DNA from: Forficula auricularia
Taxonomy: Eukaryota > Arthropoda > Insecta > Dermaptera > Forficulidae
Reading direction: 5' to 3'
DNA length: 64,000 bases
Assembly: GCA_024734495.1 (NCBI GenBank)
Contig: JALMQS010000134.1
Location: forward strand, 62,001-126,000
A program made the translations under genes and the position numbers. This document shows, in pieces, positions 11,040-23,737 of this stretch. The notes under the pieces are model-generated. The model made no database searches and was not told the origin of the DNA. It worked only from the letters and a program-made list of their open reading frames with translations. The stretch's first letter is position 1. Every line of letters starts with the position of its first letter.

Positions 11040-11640
11040 TTTTTAACTTCAAATTCGGACTTTTCCATATTAAATTCAGGATTTCAAAAATCAAATTCGG
11101 ACTTTTCCATATTAAATTCAGGATTTAAAAATTAAATGCGGATTTTTCCATATCAATTCAGGATTTCAAAAATCAAATTCGGACTATTCCATATTAAATT
11201 CAGGATTTCAAAAATCAAATTCGGACTTTTCCATATCAAATTCAGGATTTTAAAAAACAAATTTAGACTTTTTTATATTAAACTTAGGATTTCAAAAATC
11301 AAATGCCGACTTTTACCTACATATCAAATTCAGGATTTCAAAAATCAAATTCGAACTTTTCCATATCAAATTCAGGATTTTAAAAATCAAATGCGGATTT
11401 TTTTCATATCAATTCAGGATTTTAAAAATCAAATGCGGATTTTTTCATATCAATTCAGGATTTCAAAAATCAAATGCCGACTTTTACCTACATATCAAAT
11501 TCAGGATTTCACAAATCAAATTCGAACTTTTCCATATTAAATTAAGGATTTAAAAAATCAAATTCGAACTTTTAAATATCAAATTCAGGATTTCAAAAAT
11601 CAAATGCGGACTTTTACATATAAAATTCAGAATTTCTATA
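11040..11640 (+). repeat. 42-bp minisatellite, about 14 copies
   Basis: Units of roughly 41-47 bp built from CATATCAAATTCAGGATTTC followed by AAAAATCAAATTCGGACTTT. AGGATTT anchors occur at about 11078, 11121, 11161, 11203, 11244, 11286, 11333, 11374, 11417, 11458, 11503, 11545 and 11587, with a diverged last unit at 11629. The open frame across the array (11136-11540) is a by-product. One diverged relic of the same unit lies at 16423-16510. Confidence 0.9.
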
Positions 11641-11751
11641 AAACCATGCATATTTTATATTTTACATAGTAAACTATAGCTTTACAGATAGGTCCATATC
11701 TAGTTTAGAAGAGGCCATGCAAATGGCACTCAATAACCAAATTGAACAGGT

Positions 11752-12640
11752 CAAGGTTGCAATGGTCCTGCGGGTTGAACAGGAATTTATTTTAAATAAT
11801 TAATTAACTTCTTATTTTTATTTAGAATTAAGTCTAATTAAGGCAATCGATTAGTCAACGAACAAGGGAAACTGATGAGTTCTGAGAAAGCATAGAAAAT
11901 GACCAGTGATTAATAACAGCAGAGCATTGACTTGAGTGAGGTGATCAAGTGAGCATACACTGCCAGAGGAATCAAGGAGAAGACATACAATACCTATATC
12001 TATATTCCAGTTCCTGCAGTGATTCACTTGAGTGAGGTGATCAAGTGAGCATACACTGCCATAGGAGTCAAGGAGAAGACATACAAATACCTATATCTAT
12101 ATTCCAGTTCCGCAGTGATTGACTTGAGTGAGGTGATCAAGTGAGCATACACTGCCAGAGGAGTCAAGGAGAAGACACTTACAATACCTATATCTATATT
12201 CCAGTTCCGCAGTGATTGACTTGAGTGAGGATGATCAAGTGAGCATACACTGCCATAGGAGTCAAGGAGAAGACATACAAATACCTATATCTATATTCCA
12301 GTTCCGCAGTGATTGACTTGAGTGAGGTGATCAAGTGAGCATACACTGCCATAGGAGTCAAGGAGAAGACATACAAACACCTATACTTTTACCTTCAAGT
12401 TCCGCAGTGTTTGACTGCAGAGAAGTGAGAGAGTAAGCATACATTACTATTGGAGTTGCACAGCATACGAATACATATACCTTCAAGTCCCGCCGTGATT
12501 GACTTCAGAGAGCAAGGAGTGCATAGGAGGCTCACTGTCTTACATATACACATATCCACACTGTTATTGGAGTTGGACAGGATATATACACATATATACA
12601 TACCTACACATACGGCGGAGTGACACACACAGCTACGCGC
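11752..12640 (+). repeat. Dispersed repeat expanded into a ~96 bp minisatellite
   Basis: The first 200 bp match 7334-7560. The unit beginning GACTTGAGTGAGGTGATCAA then recurs at 11929, 12025, 12121, 12218 and 12314, a 96-97 bp period, with two degenerate units at about 12413 and 12501. The 7334 copy has only one such unit, so the expansion happened at this locus. Confidence 0.88.
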
Positions 12641-13620
12641 TGATTCTGTATTTTTTTATCTAAAAATTATGTAGTAAGAAAAAAAATGGAATTGAGACCA
12701 TTTTTTAAGAAGTTATGAGCAAAAAAACCGAAATTCAATATCTTTTAAACCGGTAATCAAAAAAATTTCAAAAGTTACGAGGAAAAGTTTTTTGATGGGT
12801 ACTAAAAATTGTCAATAAATAAAAGAAATCAAAAATTAAAATTTTTCAAACCGTTCGATTTGACGTGGAAAGTCTCTATAATACTCAATTCTTAGCAAGT
12901 TATAAATACATTCATTCCTTACAGATAGGTATTTTAGGGATATATCAACAATTGAACGTTCCACCGCGGATCTTACTTCGCTGGTGTTTCTCCCACAATT
13001 CATTTGCTTCTTTTGGTTAGTGAACTTTATCCAACCGCCATTTGCAACCTTAAACTCTGCCGTCGTTTTCACTTGCACTTAAATGGGGCTTAACTTAAGC
13101 GCAAAAACATCCTAACAACTACGTACTTTTGAGAGGATAGAAAAACATGACCACGTTGTGTTGTTATGCTAGGGAGATTCTCTGCTGCTAGTCCTAGTGA
13201 GAGTTGAGCAAGTTGCAAGCCAAGCAGAGAGATGGGATGAATAATGAATGGGGCCACTGACACCACCCACGCACCCTCAAGGCTCAACACCTCTTGCCCT
13301 GAGAAAACCAGCCAAACAGGACTAGCTTTCACCACCTTTATAACATTATATCCAAGGGAAAAAATCTGCTTGAATACTTGTTACGTTTATAACTTTCTAA
13401 AAAAACAACTAAATTTTAAATTCCCTATTTAAGGAGGTCGTTTCCCTCCAGTTGAGTCAAAAGAAGTGTAGTATCTAATATTTAATAAAATAAGTTAAAA
13501 TACAAATTAAAAATAATAGAATTAAATAAGCTGACGTGCTGTGATGTGCCATCCAATTGAATTTACCATACAACCTGGGCCCTCACTTTATATTTAATAA
13601 TTTATAAAATTATTTATAAT
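12641..13620. other. Spacer without a convincing gene
   Basis: AT-rich apart from 13090-13340, where two opposed short frames of 81 and 62 codons overlap. Neither shows a domain or a splice context that I can support. Confidence 0.4.
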
Positions 13621-13624
13621 CATG

Positions 13625-14150
13625 TCGGGGAGGGGGATTAGTTTTTGCATTTTTATACTCCTGGGGACCCACTGATTATTTATACAAAATTTAGTTGAGT
13701 TTGGTACAAGAGCCTACATTTTCATTTTTTGACCATACACCCCCCCCCCCTTACATTTTGAGCTTTTAGTTTTGGCATTTTTAGACTTTTGGGGTCCCAC
13801 TGATTATGTATACAAAATCTGAGTTGAGTTTGGTAAATGGCCAAGATTTTCATTTTTTGACCCTCCCCCTCCCATTTTGGGCGGTTAGTTTTTTCATTTT
13901 TTAGACTTCTCGGGTCCCACTGATTATGTATACAAAATATGGTTGAGTTTGGTACAAGGGCCTAGATTTACATTTTTTGACCCCCCCCCATTTTGGGTGG
14001 TTAGTTTTTGCATTTTTAGACTTCTGGTGTACCACTGATTATGTATACAGAATTTGATTGAGTTTGCTCAAATGGCCTAGATTTTTAATTTTTAACCCCC
14101 TCCAACCCCCTTAATTTTGGGTCGATATGCACCAAAAATCTAATCAGCTC
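13625..14150 (+). repeat. ~120 bp tandem repeat, four diverged units
   Basis: CCACTGATTAT-TATACA anchors lie near 13668, 13796, 13916 and 14031 (spacings 128, 120, 115). Each unit carries a TTTTTGCATTTTTAGACTT block before the anchor and a C run with ATTTTGGG after it. Divergence between units is substantial, so the array is old. Confidence 0.8.
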
Positions 14151-16422
14151 TTAATCTCAATGGACCAAAACTAGGTGTGAAATTTGGTTTCGATATTCCC
14201 ACTAGTTTTTGAGATAGCTCGTCCAAAAATTTAGTAACGCAGAGACTAACAACCAGACTAACAGACAGACTAACTAACATAAATTTTGACAAAACAATTA
14301 TTATCTCAAAAAATATAATTTTTTTGATGATTAATTATTAGAGCTTTTTTGTAGAGCAATATGCCATGGTTTATGCTCAATTTTTTTAATCAAAATAGTT
14401 TCAGCCGTTTTTAAGATATTTCGAAAAAAGAATGCTCAAATGGGCTAGATTTTTAATTTTTAACCCCCCCCCCTCCACTCCCTGTATGGTAAAGTAAAAA
14501 TAAATAGTATGTAAGCCGTAAATGTTTGAAATAAAAACAATTATAAAAAAAATAATTAAATACAAAAGTTAGTTTGATTTATTCAAATCAGCTGATAATA
14601 AGTCTTGTATGATTCGGCAATGCGTTGTATTAATACTTATATTTGTCGTCTTAGTAATTGAGTTTTTTAAAAACTAAGATTACAAATATTCATGCAGTAG
14701 AGCTAAGGATGGTAATGCTTGGATAGCTTATAGTTTATTTAATTTAGACTTTTTAGATCTAATATGGGTGCCGAATTTATTAGGAGAAAAAGAGTTTATT
14801 TATTTGAATATTGTTTTAATAGAAAATGTTTATAATGTTTATGTTATTTATAATAATGTTTATACACGAGATTTTTAGACACAACACAGTTTGACTTGAT
14901 AGAAAATATAAAAATATACTGGGTTAAATAGATAATTATTTTATACCTTTTAGTGCATTTTTATTGATTTTTGAGATCTTATCATTTTATTTGTTGCATT
15001 TAATTTTTTTGAAGTCAGTTTTATTTTTATTTTTCTCTTTATAGTGATATTATTAATAGTGACTTAATATAATACCGCATCTCGTAAAAGAAAGCGTCGG
15101 GCGAATGAATCAGAAAAAAATTCAATTCATAAATATAGAAATTCTCTCGAACCGTTTTCGGGTTTTAAATGAATGTTTTTGGATTTTTTTATATTAAAGA
15201 TTTTATTTATTATAATTTCGATTATTTCCTCATAGGAATTGGAGATTTACGTTATTTCGTCATTGATCATAACATTAGAATTTGACCAAATTAATATGGG
15301 ACCACCCCTAAGGTAGCCCCTTTACAATAAAAAAAGAATTATCGAAATTGGTCCACGTGGCAAAAAGTTCTCGCTGAATATACATAAAGTAAATAAATAG
15401 TTAGGTATCTTGACTATCTTTGAGCTATACTGATCAAAAGGCAGAAAGAATCATTAAAATCGGTTCATAAACAAAGAAGTTATGCCTGAACAAACATAAC
15501 AAAAAAGGCCCAATAACAATAAAAAAAACGGGGCCAATCGGAAACTATACTGAACCCAAAGCAAAAAAAATCATCAAAATCGGTTCACAATTGGCGAAGA
15601 TATCAGGTAACATAGACACAAAAAAAATCAGTCGAATTGAGAACCTCCTCCTTTTTTGAAGTCGATTAAAAATGAATAAATATAAACAAATATGGCCATT
15701 TACATTACTTTACCATACTTCTGCCACCTCTCTTCTATTTAATATTTAATAAAATAATTAATGATGCTAATATCAGCTTTCTTCGATTTTCGTTTGGAAA
15801 TTTTATTATTTTAAATTATTTTTTAACTCCCCCCCCCCCCCACCCTTTTTGGTCACTATCAATTTCACTTAGAGAATAATTTTTATAAAGTCATATAGGG
15901 TGCGAATTCGAAATTTTGTACAAATCGATTAAAGGCTCTTGAAGTTATATTGATAGTTCTATTTTTTGAACCCCCCGCCCACAATTTTGGACCCCGAAAA
16001 CAATAATGCCTCTTTTTTCTATTATAGAATTGTTTTAGAGCAAATTTAATTTTTTAGTTATATACAATTTTGAAAAAAATTAATTCATATTTGAAAATAA
16101 TTTTTCGCCACTTTGCCGATATTTTTATACACGCCCCCCAATTTATTTTTAGCGAGTTCAATCCTAAAGCACATTTCACCCGTGGATCCCATGCATCTTC
16201 TAAAAAATGTTAAGACTAGGTGTCTAAAGAAATTGTCAGCGCCGCCTGAGAAATGTTAGGGAATGCATTCGAATAAACTCCCTGATGAAATGGTTGCATC
16301 CGCAGGGCTCACAAATAAAAGTTTGATTAATTTAAAAAAAAATATATTAAAATTGTTTAAAATTTCTTACAAACTAGAAAATTGTATCTCATCAACAACA
16401 ATGATCCTTCAAATTTGTTTTA
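14151..16422. other. TE-like non-coding debris
   Basis: No gene seen. At 15290-15690, phrases such as ATTATCGAAATTGGTCCACG and AATCATCAAAATCGGTTCAC, ending AAGTCGATTAAAAATGA, resemble the 3' UTR of insect RTE-type LINEs (recollection, not a search). A block at 15128-15165 with TAGAAATTCTCTCGAACCG is similar to 41615-41660 and may be a decayed PLE terminal repeat. C runs occur at 15830 and 15970. Confidence 0.35.
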
Positions 16423-16510
16423 TAGGTTTTTAACTTAACATTCAGACTTTTCCATATCAAATTCAGGATTTTAAAAATCAAAATCAGGCTTCTTCAAATC
16501 CAATTCAGAA
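16423..16510 (+). repeat. Relic of the 42-bp minisatellite
   Basis: AGGTTTTTAACTT, then a CATATCAAATTCAGGATTTT unit, match the start of the 11040 array. Only about two units remain. Confidence 0.6.
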
Positions 16511-17606
16511 TTTATTAATAAACAGTTGAAAAAATAGAAAAAAGTTATAGTTAAGAAAAATTTTAATTTAATTTAACTCTCATGAAACGTTTTCAGCTAA
16601 AAAGCTAAAATTTGGTGCATCGCAGGATATTTGCGTACCAATTTTCAGCGCATTAACTAAAACCTTTCAACATTAGCATTTTGTACTATCAGGAAACGTT
16701 TTACTTTGGGACAACACAATAATTTCACTGTTTTGAGCAATAAAATTTAGTTTGATTATTTGAGTGTTATTTATTTGAATTCGTTATTGAAAGAGCAATC
16801 GATTGAGTGAAAACCAATCAAATTAGAAGGGCAAGGAATCTCTAAATTCTATTCTGTCATTGCCTTGGTTTCTTCGAGCCTCGCATCACAAGAGAGAGGA
16901 AAGTGATTTTTGCTGAAGAAGTGTTTTATCTCTAAGCTGACTCATCCGTTTAATCCGATGCTAGGCCCAATTTTCGAATATTTCTATTGTCTCTCTATCT
17001 TGAGCGGATTTTAGAGGCAAAAGGAGAAACAGGAAGTAAGTCGGTAAATTCCTTGAGGAGATGAGAGCTTATCCGTCTCCATCTAGGGTACCAACATCTG
17101 TGTGGTCTGATAGTGATCTAGTGAAGTCGATTAAACAACGCTTCGCTTTTACTAGAATCGCTTAAAATAACCAAATCATCTAATAAAAATCTGTGAGGGC
17201 TTGGATATTTTGTCCAATGAAAGGATGTGTGAGAAGATATCCACCTTTCTTCAAAAAATACGTCAGCCTCAAGTGAGTCCCAATTTGAAGATCTAACTAA
17301 AAGGAAACGTAGAGTGCTGAGTATTTATGGCTCCGCGTGCTTACAAAAGTTATCCTTGTAAATCACATATTTCCAAATAATTAGGAAATATACCTATTAA
17401 TAGTTTTTAAGGAATTTGGTGTTGGTACTTGATAAAGTATCAATATAATATGAATTAATATTATAAAATATAAAAATTGCATAATGTTTATAAAAGTAAG
17501 AGATAGAGGACTTTAAATTTTGATTTCTAGATTTTAGGTACTTATAAAATTAATCTAAAAATAGTGCAAATAACTAAATAAATTCTCAAAACTCGAATTT
17601 TATTGA
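16511..17606. other. Spacer, nothing recognised
   Basis: Less AT-rich between 16800 and 17340 but without an open frame or a repeat that I can name. A short segment at 17395-17430 matches the reverse complement of 42840-42890 in part. Confidence 0.4.
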
Positions 17607-18410
17607 CCTCAAGGAACAACAAAGTATATACATATTAAATATATATTCCCATTAAAGTAACAGTTTAACCGTAGTTAAAAATTATTTTTATAAATCTCGT
17701 TTAAAACATGTATTAATTTGAAAATAAGTTTCACGTTACAACAGTGTACAACTGAGTTTGCGCAGTGCTCAAAGGAATAAATATACATTAACCCATTGTG
17801 CTATTAAGGTTAGGTAAGAGTGTTGTCAACATTTACAATTACTAGCTTCTAGATCAGCGGTTGCCAACCGATAGCTCGCGACAATTTCAAAACTCAATGA
17901 ACTGAATATTCAGCTTCATGGAAAAAATAAAAATTTAGGAGAACTAATTTCTAATTTAAAATCCTTTAACGGCAAACTTAAATACCTGGAGAATAATTTG
18001 AGCCAAGGAGAGAAGTCAAAAATTTCCTTATTTTAACAGAGACAACAAGATTTACAATGAAAATATCATTTTCAAGTGATTTTTATATGCCTCAAGAAAC
18101 AACAAAGACAAATCAAATTTAGGGAACGCGGTGTTGTCTAGTGAAACATTGTTAAAATTAAATTTGGTTGTAAAGACAAATATCTATACATCTATTAATT
18201 ATATATAAGTAATAGTTTAACCGTAGTTAAAATTTTTTTAATCTTGTTTAAAACTATTGAAAATAAGTTTCACGTTACAACAGAGTACAACTGAGTTTTC
18301 GCGTGCGCAAATAAGGAGTAAACTTTCACAGTAACACCTTGTGCTATTAAGGTTAGGTAAGAGTGTTGTCAACATTTACAATTACTAGCTTCTAGATAAG
18401 CGGTTTCCAA

Positions 18411-19388
18411 TCCACCTCTTCTGAGCTATAGGTGGAGGGTGTTGCGGCTTACTGGCGCGAGAACCTATACAGTAGCGTCGATGGCCGGGATTTGGAGATG
18501 TGCGCGGGAGCAAAGAGCTCTTTTAATTGGATGCTGCGCCCAGGAGTTATGAAGAACAACATATTTATCGAATTTTGTAGGCTTAGATCGGGGTCCCTTC
18601 CTTCAGCCGTAAGAACCAGCAGGTGGAGACGGCCGGAGGGGCCCCCGATGTGCCGGGCTGGGTGCAGACGAACTGAGACAACGGCGCACATCATCCATTG
18701 CTGTGATAGGAGCGCGGATGGGCGGGTTAAGAGGCATGACGCTGTGGTACGATGTCTGGCCGACGATTTGATCAAAAAGGGAATGCGTGTCGAGTTGGAG
18801 TACTTGTACTCCAGCTCGGTGGGCAATAGAAAGCCAGACATCGTGGCACAGGGTGCGGCGGGCCTTGTGTGGGTTTTGGACGTCCAGATCTCCGCGCTTG
18901 CAAGACTAGGTGTTGCCCACCGAAACAAAATAGAAAAATATAGGGGCAGCTCCAGTCTGGTGGATAATATTGCGGAGCGATTTGGCGTCGGGGCGGACTT
19001 GGTCAGGGTCGAGGCCATCACACTCTCGTGGAAGGGAGTGTGGTGGCATAAAGAGGTGGAGTCCCTCATCGCCCTGGGTATATCCCAAAAAACAATAAAC
19101 GATTTAACATATAGGGCGATGAAGGGATTTCTTCTTAATTTTTACACTTTCGGCAGAAGAACATGGAGAGCGGGGGGTATGATTATTTTTTGTGAATAAA
19201 AAAAAAAAAAAGAAATGTGAAATGTGAGCCAGGATTAATCCTGGCTCTCTCAGCCACACGCTCTGGATCTGAATTAATTTGTTCTGAAGCCGAAAGTGTG
19301 AAAGATTTGTAAATAAATTTGTGTAATCATCTTAAATTGTCTTGTAAGAGGCGGCCTGCTCCTCGGGGGCCCAATAAATAAAATAAAC
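18411..19388 (+). mobile_element. R2-clade LINE fragment, 5'-truncated
   Basis: The insertion is bounded by satellite sequence: the 5' side stops after GCGGTTTCCAA and the 3' side resumes at TAGCTCGCGA. It is about 978 bp, GC-rich relative to the satellite, and carries the C-terminal R2 domains (next entry) and a ~190 bp 3' UTR ending in repeated AATAAA-like sequence. A few target bases are missing between the two flanks, consistent with insertion with a small deletion rather than a clear target-site duplication. R2 elements normally sit in 28S rDNA; no rDNA is visible here. Confidence 0.8.
18432..19199 (+). pseudogene. R2-type protein C-terminus: zinc finger and restriction-like endonuclease
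   Basis: The frame is open for 255 codons after a stop at 18429-18431. It starts mid-protein (first codon GTG), so it is a truncation and not a start site. In order: the post-RT region WRENLYSSVDGRD, typical of R2 proteins; the Cys-rich finger CRAGCRRTETTAHIIHCC (about residues 74-91); an R..RHDAVV segment; and the restriction-like endonuclease core RKPDIV followed by VWVLDVQIS, which matches the PD..D-type active site. This nuclease makes the first-strand nick that primes target-primed reverse transcription. The frame is intact to a stop at 19197, so the fragment looks young, but the RT domain is absent. Confidence 0.8.
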
Positions 19389-19790
19389 TAGCTCGCGATA
19401 ATTTCAAAACTCAACGAACTGAATATTGAGCTTCATGGAAAAAAATAAAAATTTAGAAAAACTAATTTCTAATTTAAAATCCTTTAACGGCAAACTTAAA
19501 TTGTAGGAGAATAATTTGAGCCAAGGAGAGAGGTCAAACATTTCCTTTATTTTAACAGAGACAACAAGATTTACAATGATTTACAATAATATTTATCATT
19601 TTCAAGTCATTTTTATTTGCCTCAAGAAACAACAAAGACACATATCTATACATCTATTAATTATATATTTCCATATAAGTAATAGTTTAACAGTAGTTAA
19701 AAATTATTTTTAAAAATCTCGTTTAAAACTTACAAGAAAAGTTTCACGTTACAAGAGCGTACAATAGAGTTTGCTCAGGCTCCTTCTTCA

Positions 19791-21540
19791 AAACATGAAG
19801 GAATAGATTTTTAAGAGTATGATCACGTGAATGTAAAATATCTTAAATTCTAATTTCTCCAATTTTCACTCCATTCTTTTGTTGTCTGTTAAATTCAATT
19901 AAACTGATTCAATAAAATCCACCTTGAATTAACTTTAAACAATTCTATTAAAATAATTATTAGTATTGAAAACCTATAAATCCATCCTTTTTTTTATTTT
20001 TATTTGCATTTTTTTTACATATTATTTTTTTTTTTTTTGTAAATTCATTTGATAAATATAGCTTCAGTAAAGTAAATTTTATTAAAGTCAGTAAATTTTA
20101 GGTATAAGCATTGTCTCCGCCTTTAAACGAATTAAATTATAGATAAATATATATCTTAAGTTATTTTTATTTATAAATAGAATTTATTAATTTATATGCT
20201 AAAAATATAATTTCCTTTCATTCGTTTCTCGATAATCCTAGTATAAACATCGTCTCTCTATATTTTTCATTTTTATTACCATCGTTCCTAGCAAAGTGAA
20301 CTAAGTGAATTTTCGCGTGTAAATTAAGGTAAATAAACAATTCTGAGAGTGTAGAAAAAATTGGATCGCGGCCGCGTCCAGAATAGCACCGGGAATTTCT
20401 ACAGAGTTCGTGCCAGTCAAGACTAATTTCGAGAAACAATTACCATCTTCAGTAAGTGAAATTAAACTTCGTAATCCTATACCTTTCCCTCATCCCCGCT
20501 GCAACAAGCATTGAGAGAAACCACGAGTAACACCCACCACTAAAGACCAAATCCTGAGTAAAATAAATGCTATAAGAGCAACCCACTTCACCTCATACCT
20601 AAGTCTCGTTAAAATAACTAATTTTTACCCTTCATATTAGGGGTTTCACCTCGGAATGAAAGATAATAAGCTGTAAATTGGTATAAACCTTTGTTTTGTC
20701 GTTCTAAATGTTGTCTCAAAAGTCACAAATGCTATCGTGTCCGCGTCTTAAGATATTGAATGTCAAAGGTTATAAAAATCGGTTTTTCGCAAATATCTGG
20801 CTTCCTATTCCTTATACCCTTCTACTCCATCCAACCACATTGCAAGGTGTCTAAGTGGACCAGACAAAACTATGTATATCTTAACAAAACTTCATAACTT
20901 GAACATCAATACTCTACTGCTGACATTCGATAAATACGCCCATAGCAAATGGTATACCAACACACGATACAAAAATGCATTGAACTCAGCTGTATATCTG
21001 TACTCAATGAAAATTGGACACATGTTATATGGCATTTTTTATTGCAATTCGTCAATGCTACCACCTCCTAAAATATTTACTATTCCTCCTGAAACACCCT
21101 GTATATTAAACGTTTTCCAAGATCATATTGAATGAATCCTCAAGAATAATGCTATTTTATTCAATAATGATTAACTTTCTCTTATTCTATTTACTTTCTT
21201 TTTTTTCTCTCAAGTTTATTTTTTCAATTCGAAAGGGAATCAATCTATTTATCGCTCTACCGTAATTGGCGAACGCAAAAAAATAAGAGAAAAAATAAAT
21301 ATACAAATAAAAGCGGAAAAGTAAATATTACTAACTTCAATTGCACAATACAAATAACTAGTTTAATTCAGTGAAAGTGTTAACATACATTGTAAATAAT
21401 TGAACAAGTGCTTCCCCCTTCTGTCTACTTTAAAAGAAACTTCAAGAATGTTTGTTTGTACTTTTTTTCTGAGCTGAGGGTTATCACAAACATTAAGAAA
21501 AATAAAATTGTCACGTGCCTGGTAGAATTATTTATATATT
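19791..21540. other. AT-rich spacer with weak repeat traces
   Basis: No gene. A short segment at 20880-20920 (CTTCATAACTTGAACATCAA) resembles 29015-29052. CACCCTGTATA at about 21096 resembles the terminus of the DDE transposon at 40483-40885. The frame at 20872-21135 shows no domain. Confidence 0.4.
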
Positions 21541-21547
21541 ATTATTA

Positions 21548-21592
21548 TATAGATAAGATAATAGATAGATAGATAGATAATAATTTATTGTT
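21548..21592. repeat. GATA microsatellite
   Basis: A short imperfect AGAT/GATA run with four to five perfect units near 21562-21585. Confidence 0.8.
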
Positions 21593-21939
21593 TAAAGCCA
21601 GTTTGGCTAATATAATTTTGAAAAAATAGAAAAAAAAACAAAAATACAACAATAAAACATTATAAAAAATAAATAAATAAATAAAGTAAATAAAACAAAA
21701 AACAAAAAAATTAAAAAAATTTTATTTGAAATTTTTTATTTTATCTATTCATTAACTATGAATGCCCGGATGCTGAGAGTCTCATCCACAAAGTGAAACA
21801 AGTCTTTTGCTTGTTCCTCATTACAAATGTTCATTATAATTTCCACGAAGTTATCTTCATCTACCACCTCAGAGGCAAGAAAATATTTATACAAATAGTG
21901 ACTGCGCGAACCAGTAAATATCGGACAATATCTATCTAT

Positions 21940-22235
21940 AGTAATATTTAGAAAACCCAAATTTAGAGAAATTAATTGACAAGAATTTCTGCAGAACAAT
22001 CCCGGATAACGTAGCCGGCTTCTATTCAATGATTCATCTTTGTTACGAGAGAACCCTCATAGACAAACTATTAGAAAAGAAAATTGAAAAGTCAACTCTA
22101 AATGTGATTTAATCTCAACTTTGTCAGAGCCAGAATTAAAACCCCAAAATTAATAATCCCATATTATGGGAAAATTTCTAAAACAAAAATTCAAACCTTT
22201 AGGAAAAAATGAAACAGTTAAAATGGTGAATCATA
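21940..22235 (+). pseudogene. Decayed PLE fragment
   Basis: Matches the 9110-9500 coding part of the PLE: GCCGGCTTCTATTCAATGAT corresponds to the AGFHSMIH block, and GAAAATTGAAAAGTCAACTC and ATTAATAATCCCATATTATG correspond to the linker before the GIY-YIG domain. It contains deletions, frameshifts and a stop. The minus-strand frame at 21745-22029 is its shadow. Confidence 0.7.
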
Positions 22236-23504
22236 ATTTGCCAGACTGGTATCGGCCCATTTTGCACATCGTTGAGCAAAGAGTCAAATTTAGAAGCATG
22301 TTTTTTTTTCATATAATAAATTCAGTAAAGTCCAAATTTCAAATTTTTTAATATATTTAAATAGGAAAGAAATTAATTATTCGAGCCAAATATAACATTA
22401 AATTCATAAAATTAGTTTATTTTTTTTATTTTACACGAAATAATTGAAAATCGGGATTCTTTGAGTCAGATTCATAGTATATAATATTCAATGTTCATTT
22501 ATGAACAAGAGCAGAGGAGAGATAGCAGGGCGGTCACACAAGCTAGACATCAATGCTAAAATAATCCCCTGATTGACAGTTCACCCAGGAAAGGGTAGAA
22601 TTCAGCGAATATTAGCCCCACGGAGCATTGAAAAACGCCGTAGAAGGAGGACCAAAGGAGAACCACAAAAATCCTATAAAAGGCCGAGCAAGAGGCAAAA
22701 ATTCGATTTATTTCCAAAAACAATTTGCTGAACTACCAAAGTTACGGGCAAGCGTTAATAGAGAGATCTCCACTCCTGCACTAGTGACAGGCTGATCGAC
22801 CCACGATACAGCTGAAAGATCCCCTGCAGCTCAAAGGCCCTATCCTTTATATAAGCCCGTGTGCTCAGTAGATACATATCAATACAGCCTCTCTGCTGTC
22901 CACACGTTAAAAAAAGCCTCAAATATTCTGTATTACACCATCGTCGAGAACTCCACTGGAACCCATCATAGAAGATAGGAACCTCCGCCGCCACACCGGG
23001 TCATCGGGAGCCATTCAGTGCACATCTGGGGGACGATTTCTCTGATAATGAAATATAAAAATATTATATTAATATCAAAGAATGTAAGACCTTAAAAACT
23101 AAATTCTTTTATAAAAAATATTTATCTTAAAACTAAGCCCTTATAGGCATAGGCATCTCCCGGGAATTGACATGCCTCCCAATTCTACACCAAACATTGC
23201 CCGTCATCTTGGGTATGTCTTCACTCCATCTCGTATTCTCTCTATCCCTTCTATTCATTGAGATTGGACACCATTCGTGCAATAAACTTGGACTATCCAA
23301 GTGTCTTGACCATCTCCATTTAGATCTTTGTATTATTATTCTTATAGGTCTTCAATTTTGTTCCTTTTATATATGGATTCAATTTTTTATATGATCTAGC
23401 TTGGTTGTCTGCTTATTTTAAAGATTTTTAGTGCCTATAAATCCGAGTTCTAGTAATAAATAATAAGAACTAATTAAATGATTAACCATTTAAATATTAG
23501 GTTA
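22236..23504. other. Spacer with a promoter-like TATA motif
   Basis: No recognised gene. A moderately GC-rich block at 22500-23050 has a strong TATA-like motif CCTATAAAAGG at about 22671. A 79-codon minus-strand frame at 22755-22994 has no recognisable domain. The block could be part of an LTR. Confidence 0.3.
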
Positions 23505-23737
23505 GCTTTGCCCTCTTCATCAGTCTATTACAATTGATTCACAGGGAATTAATTTATAAATGGAAGGTTAGAATTTTTCAAATGGTTGAGCTAAAAATTG
23601 ACAGTCTCGTTATAAATAAATGAAATTTATAATTCCAGCAGAAGACACACTCTTTTATTGTCTCCTTCAATATATAAAAATTCTGCTACTCTTGGAACAA
23701 AAACTTTCAATTTAATGTAACAAGGTCGTCAATCTAA

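Larger units (their letters stand above)
17607..19790 (+). repeat. ~480 bp satellite, three units, interrupted by an R2-like LINE
   Basis: CCTCAAG-AACAACAAAG anchors at 17607, 18090 and 19620 begin three units, the last one partial. Shared blocks include CGTTTAAAAC, AAGTTTCACGTTACAA, GCTATTAAGGTTAGG, a TAGCTCGCGA block and AATCCTTTAACGGCAAAC. Unit 1 is about 482 bp. Unit 2 has a ~66 bp extra segment and the LINE insertion at about 18411-19388. The segment CAGCGGTTGCCAACCGATAG inside the unit resembles a hAT terminus, so the unit may have begun as a hAT element. Confidence 0.85.

Noticed and set aside
11136..11540. 134-codon repetitive ORF
   Set aside because: Arises from the 42-bp minisatellite. 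The period is not a multiple of three throughout, and the peptide has no domain.
11871..11905. Hammerhead at CTGATGAGTTCTGAG
   Set aside because: CTGATGA is present but no helix II and no properly placed GAAA box follow.
18449..19069. 206-codon minus-strand ORF
   Set aside because: Shadow of the R2 endonuclease frame on the plus strand.
18411..19388. 28S rDNA context for the R2 element
   Set aside because: Flanks are an AT-rich satellite; no rRNA sequence was recognised anywhere in the window.
20872..21135. 87-codon ORF
   Set aside because: Ends in a transposon-like CACCCTGTATA motif and shows no domain.
22755..22994. 79-codon minus-strand gene
   Set aside because: No domain, no splice context, and the region looks like repeat DNA; kept only as a note in the spacer entry.
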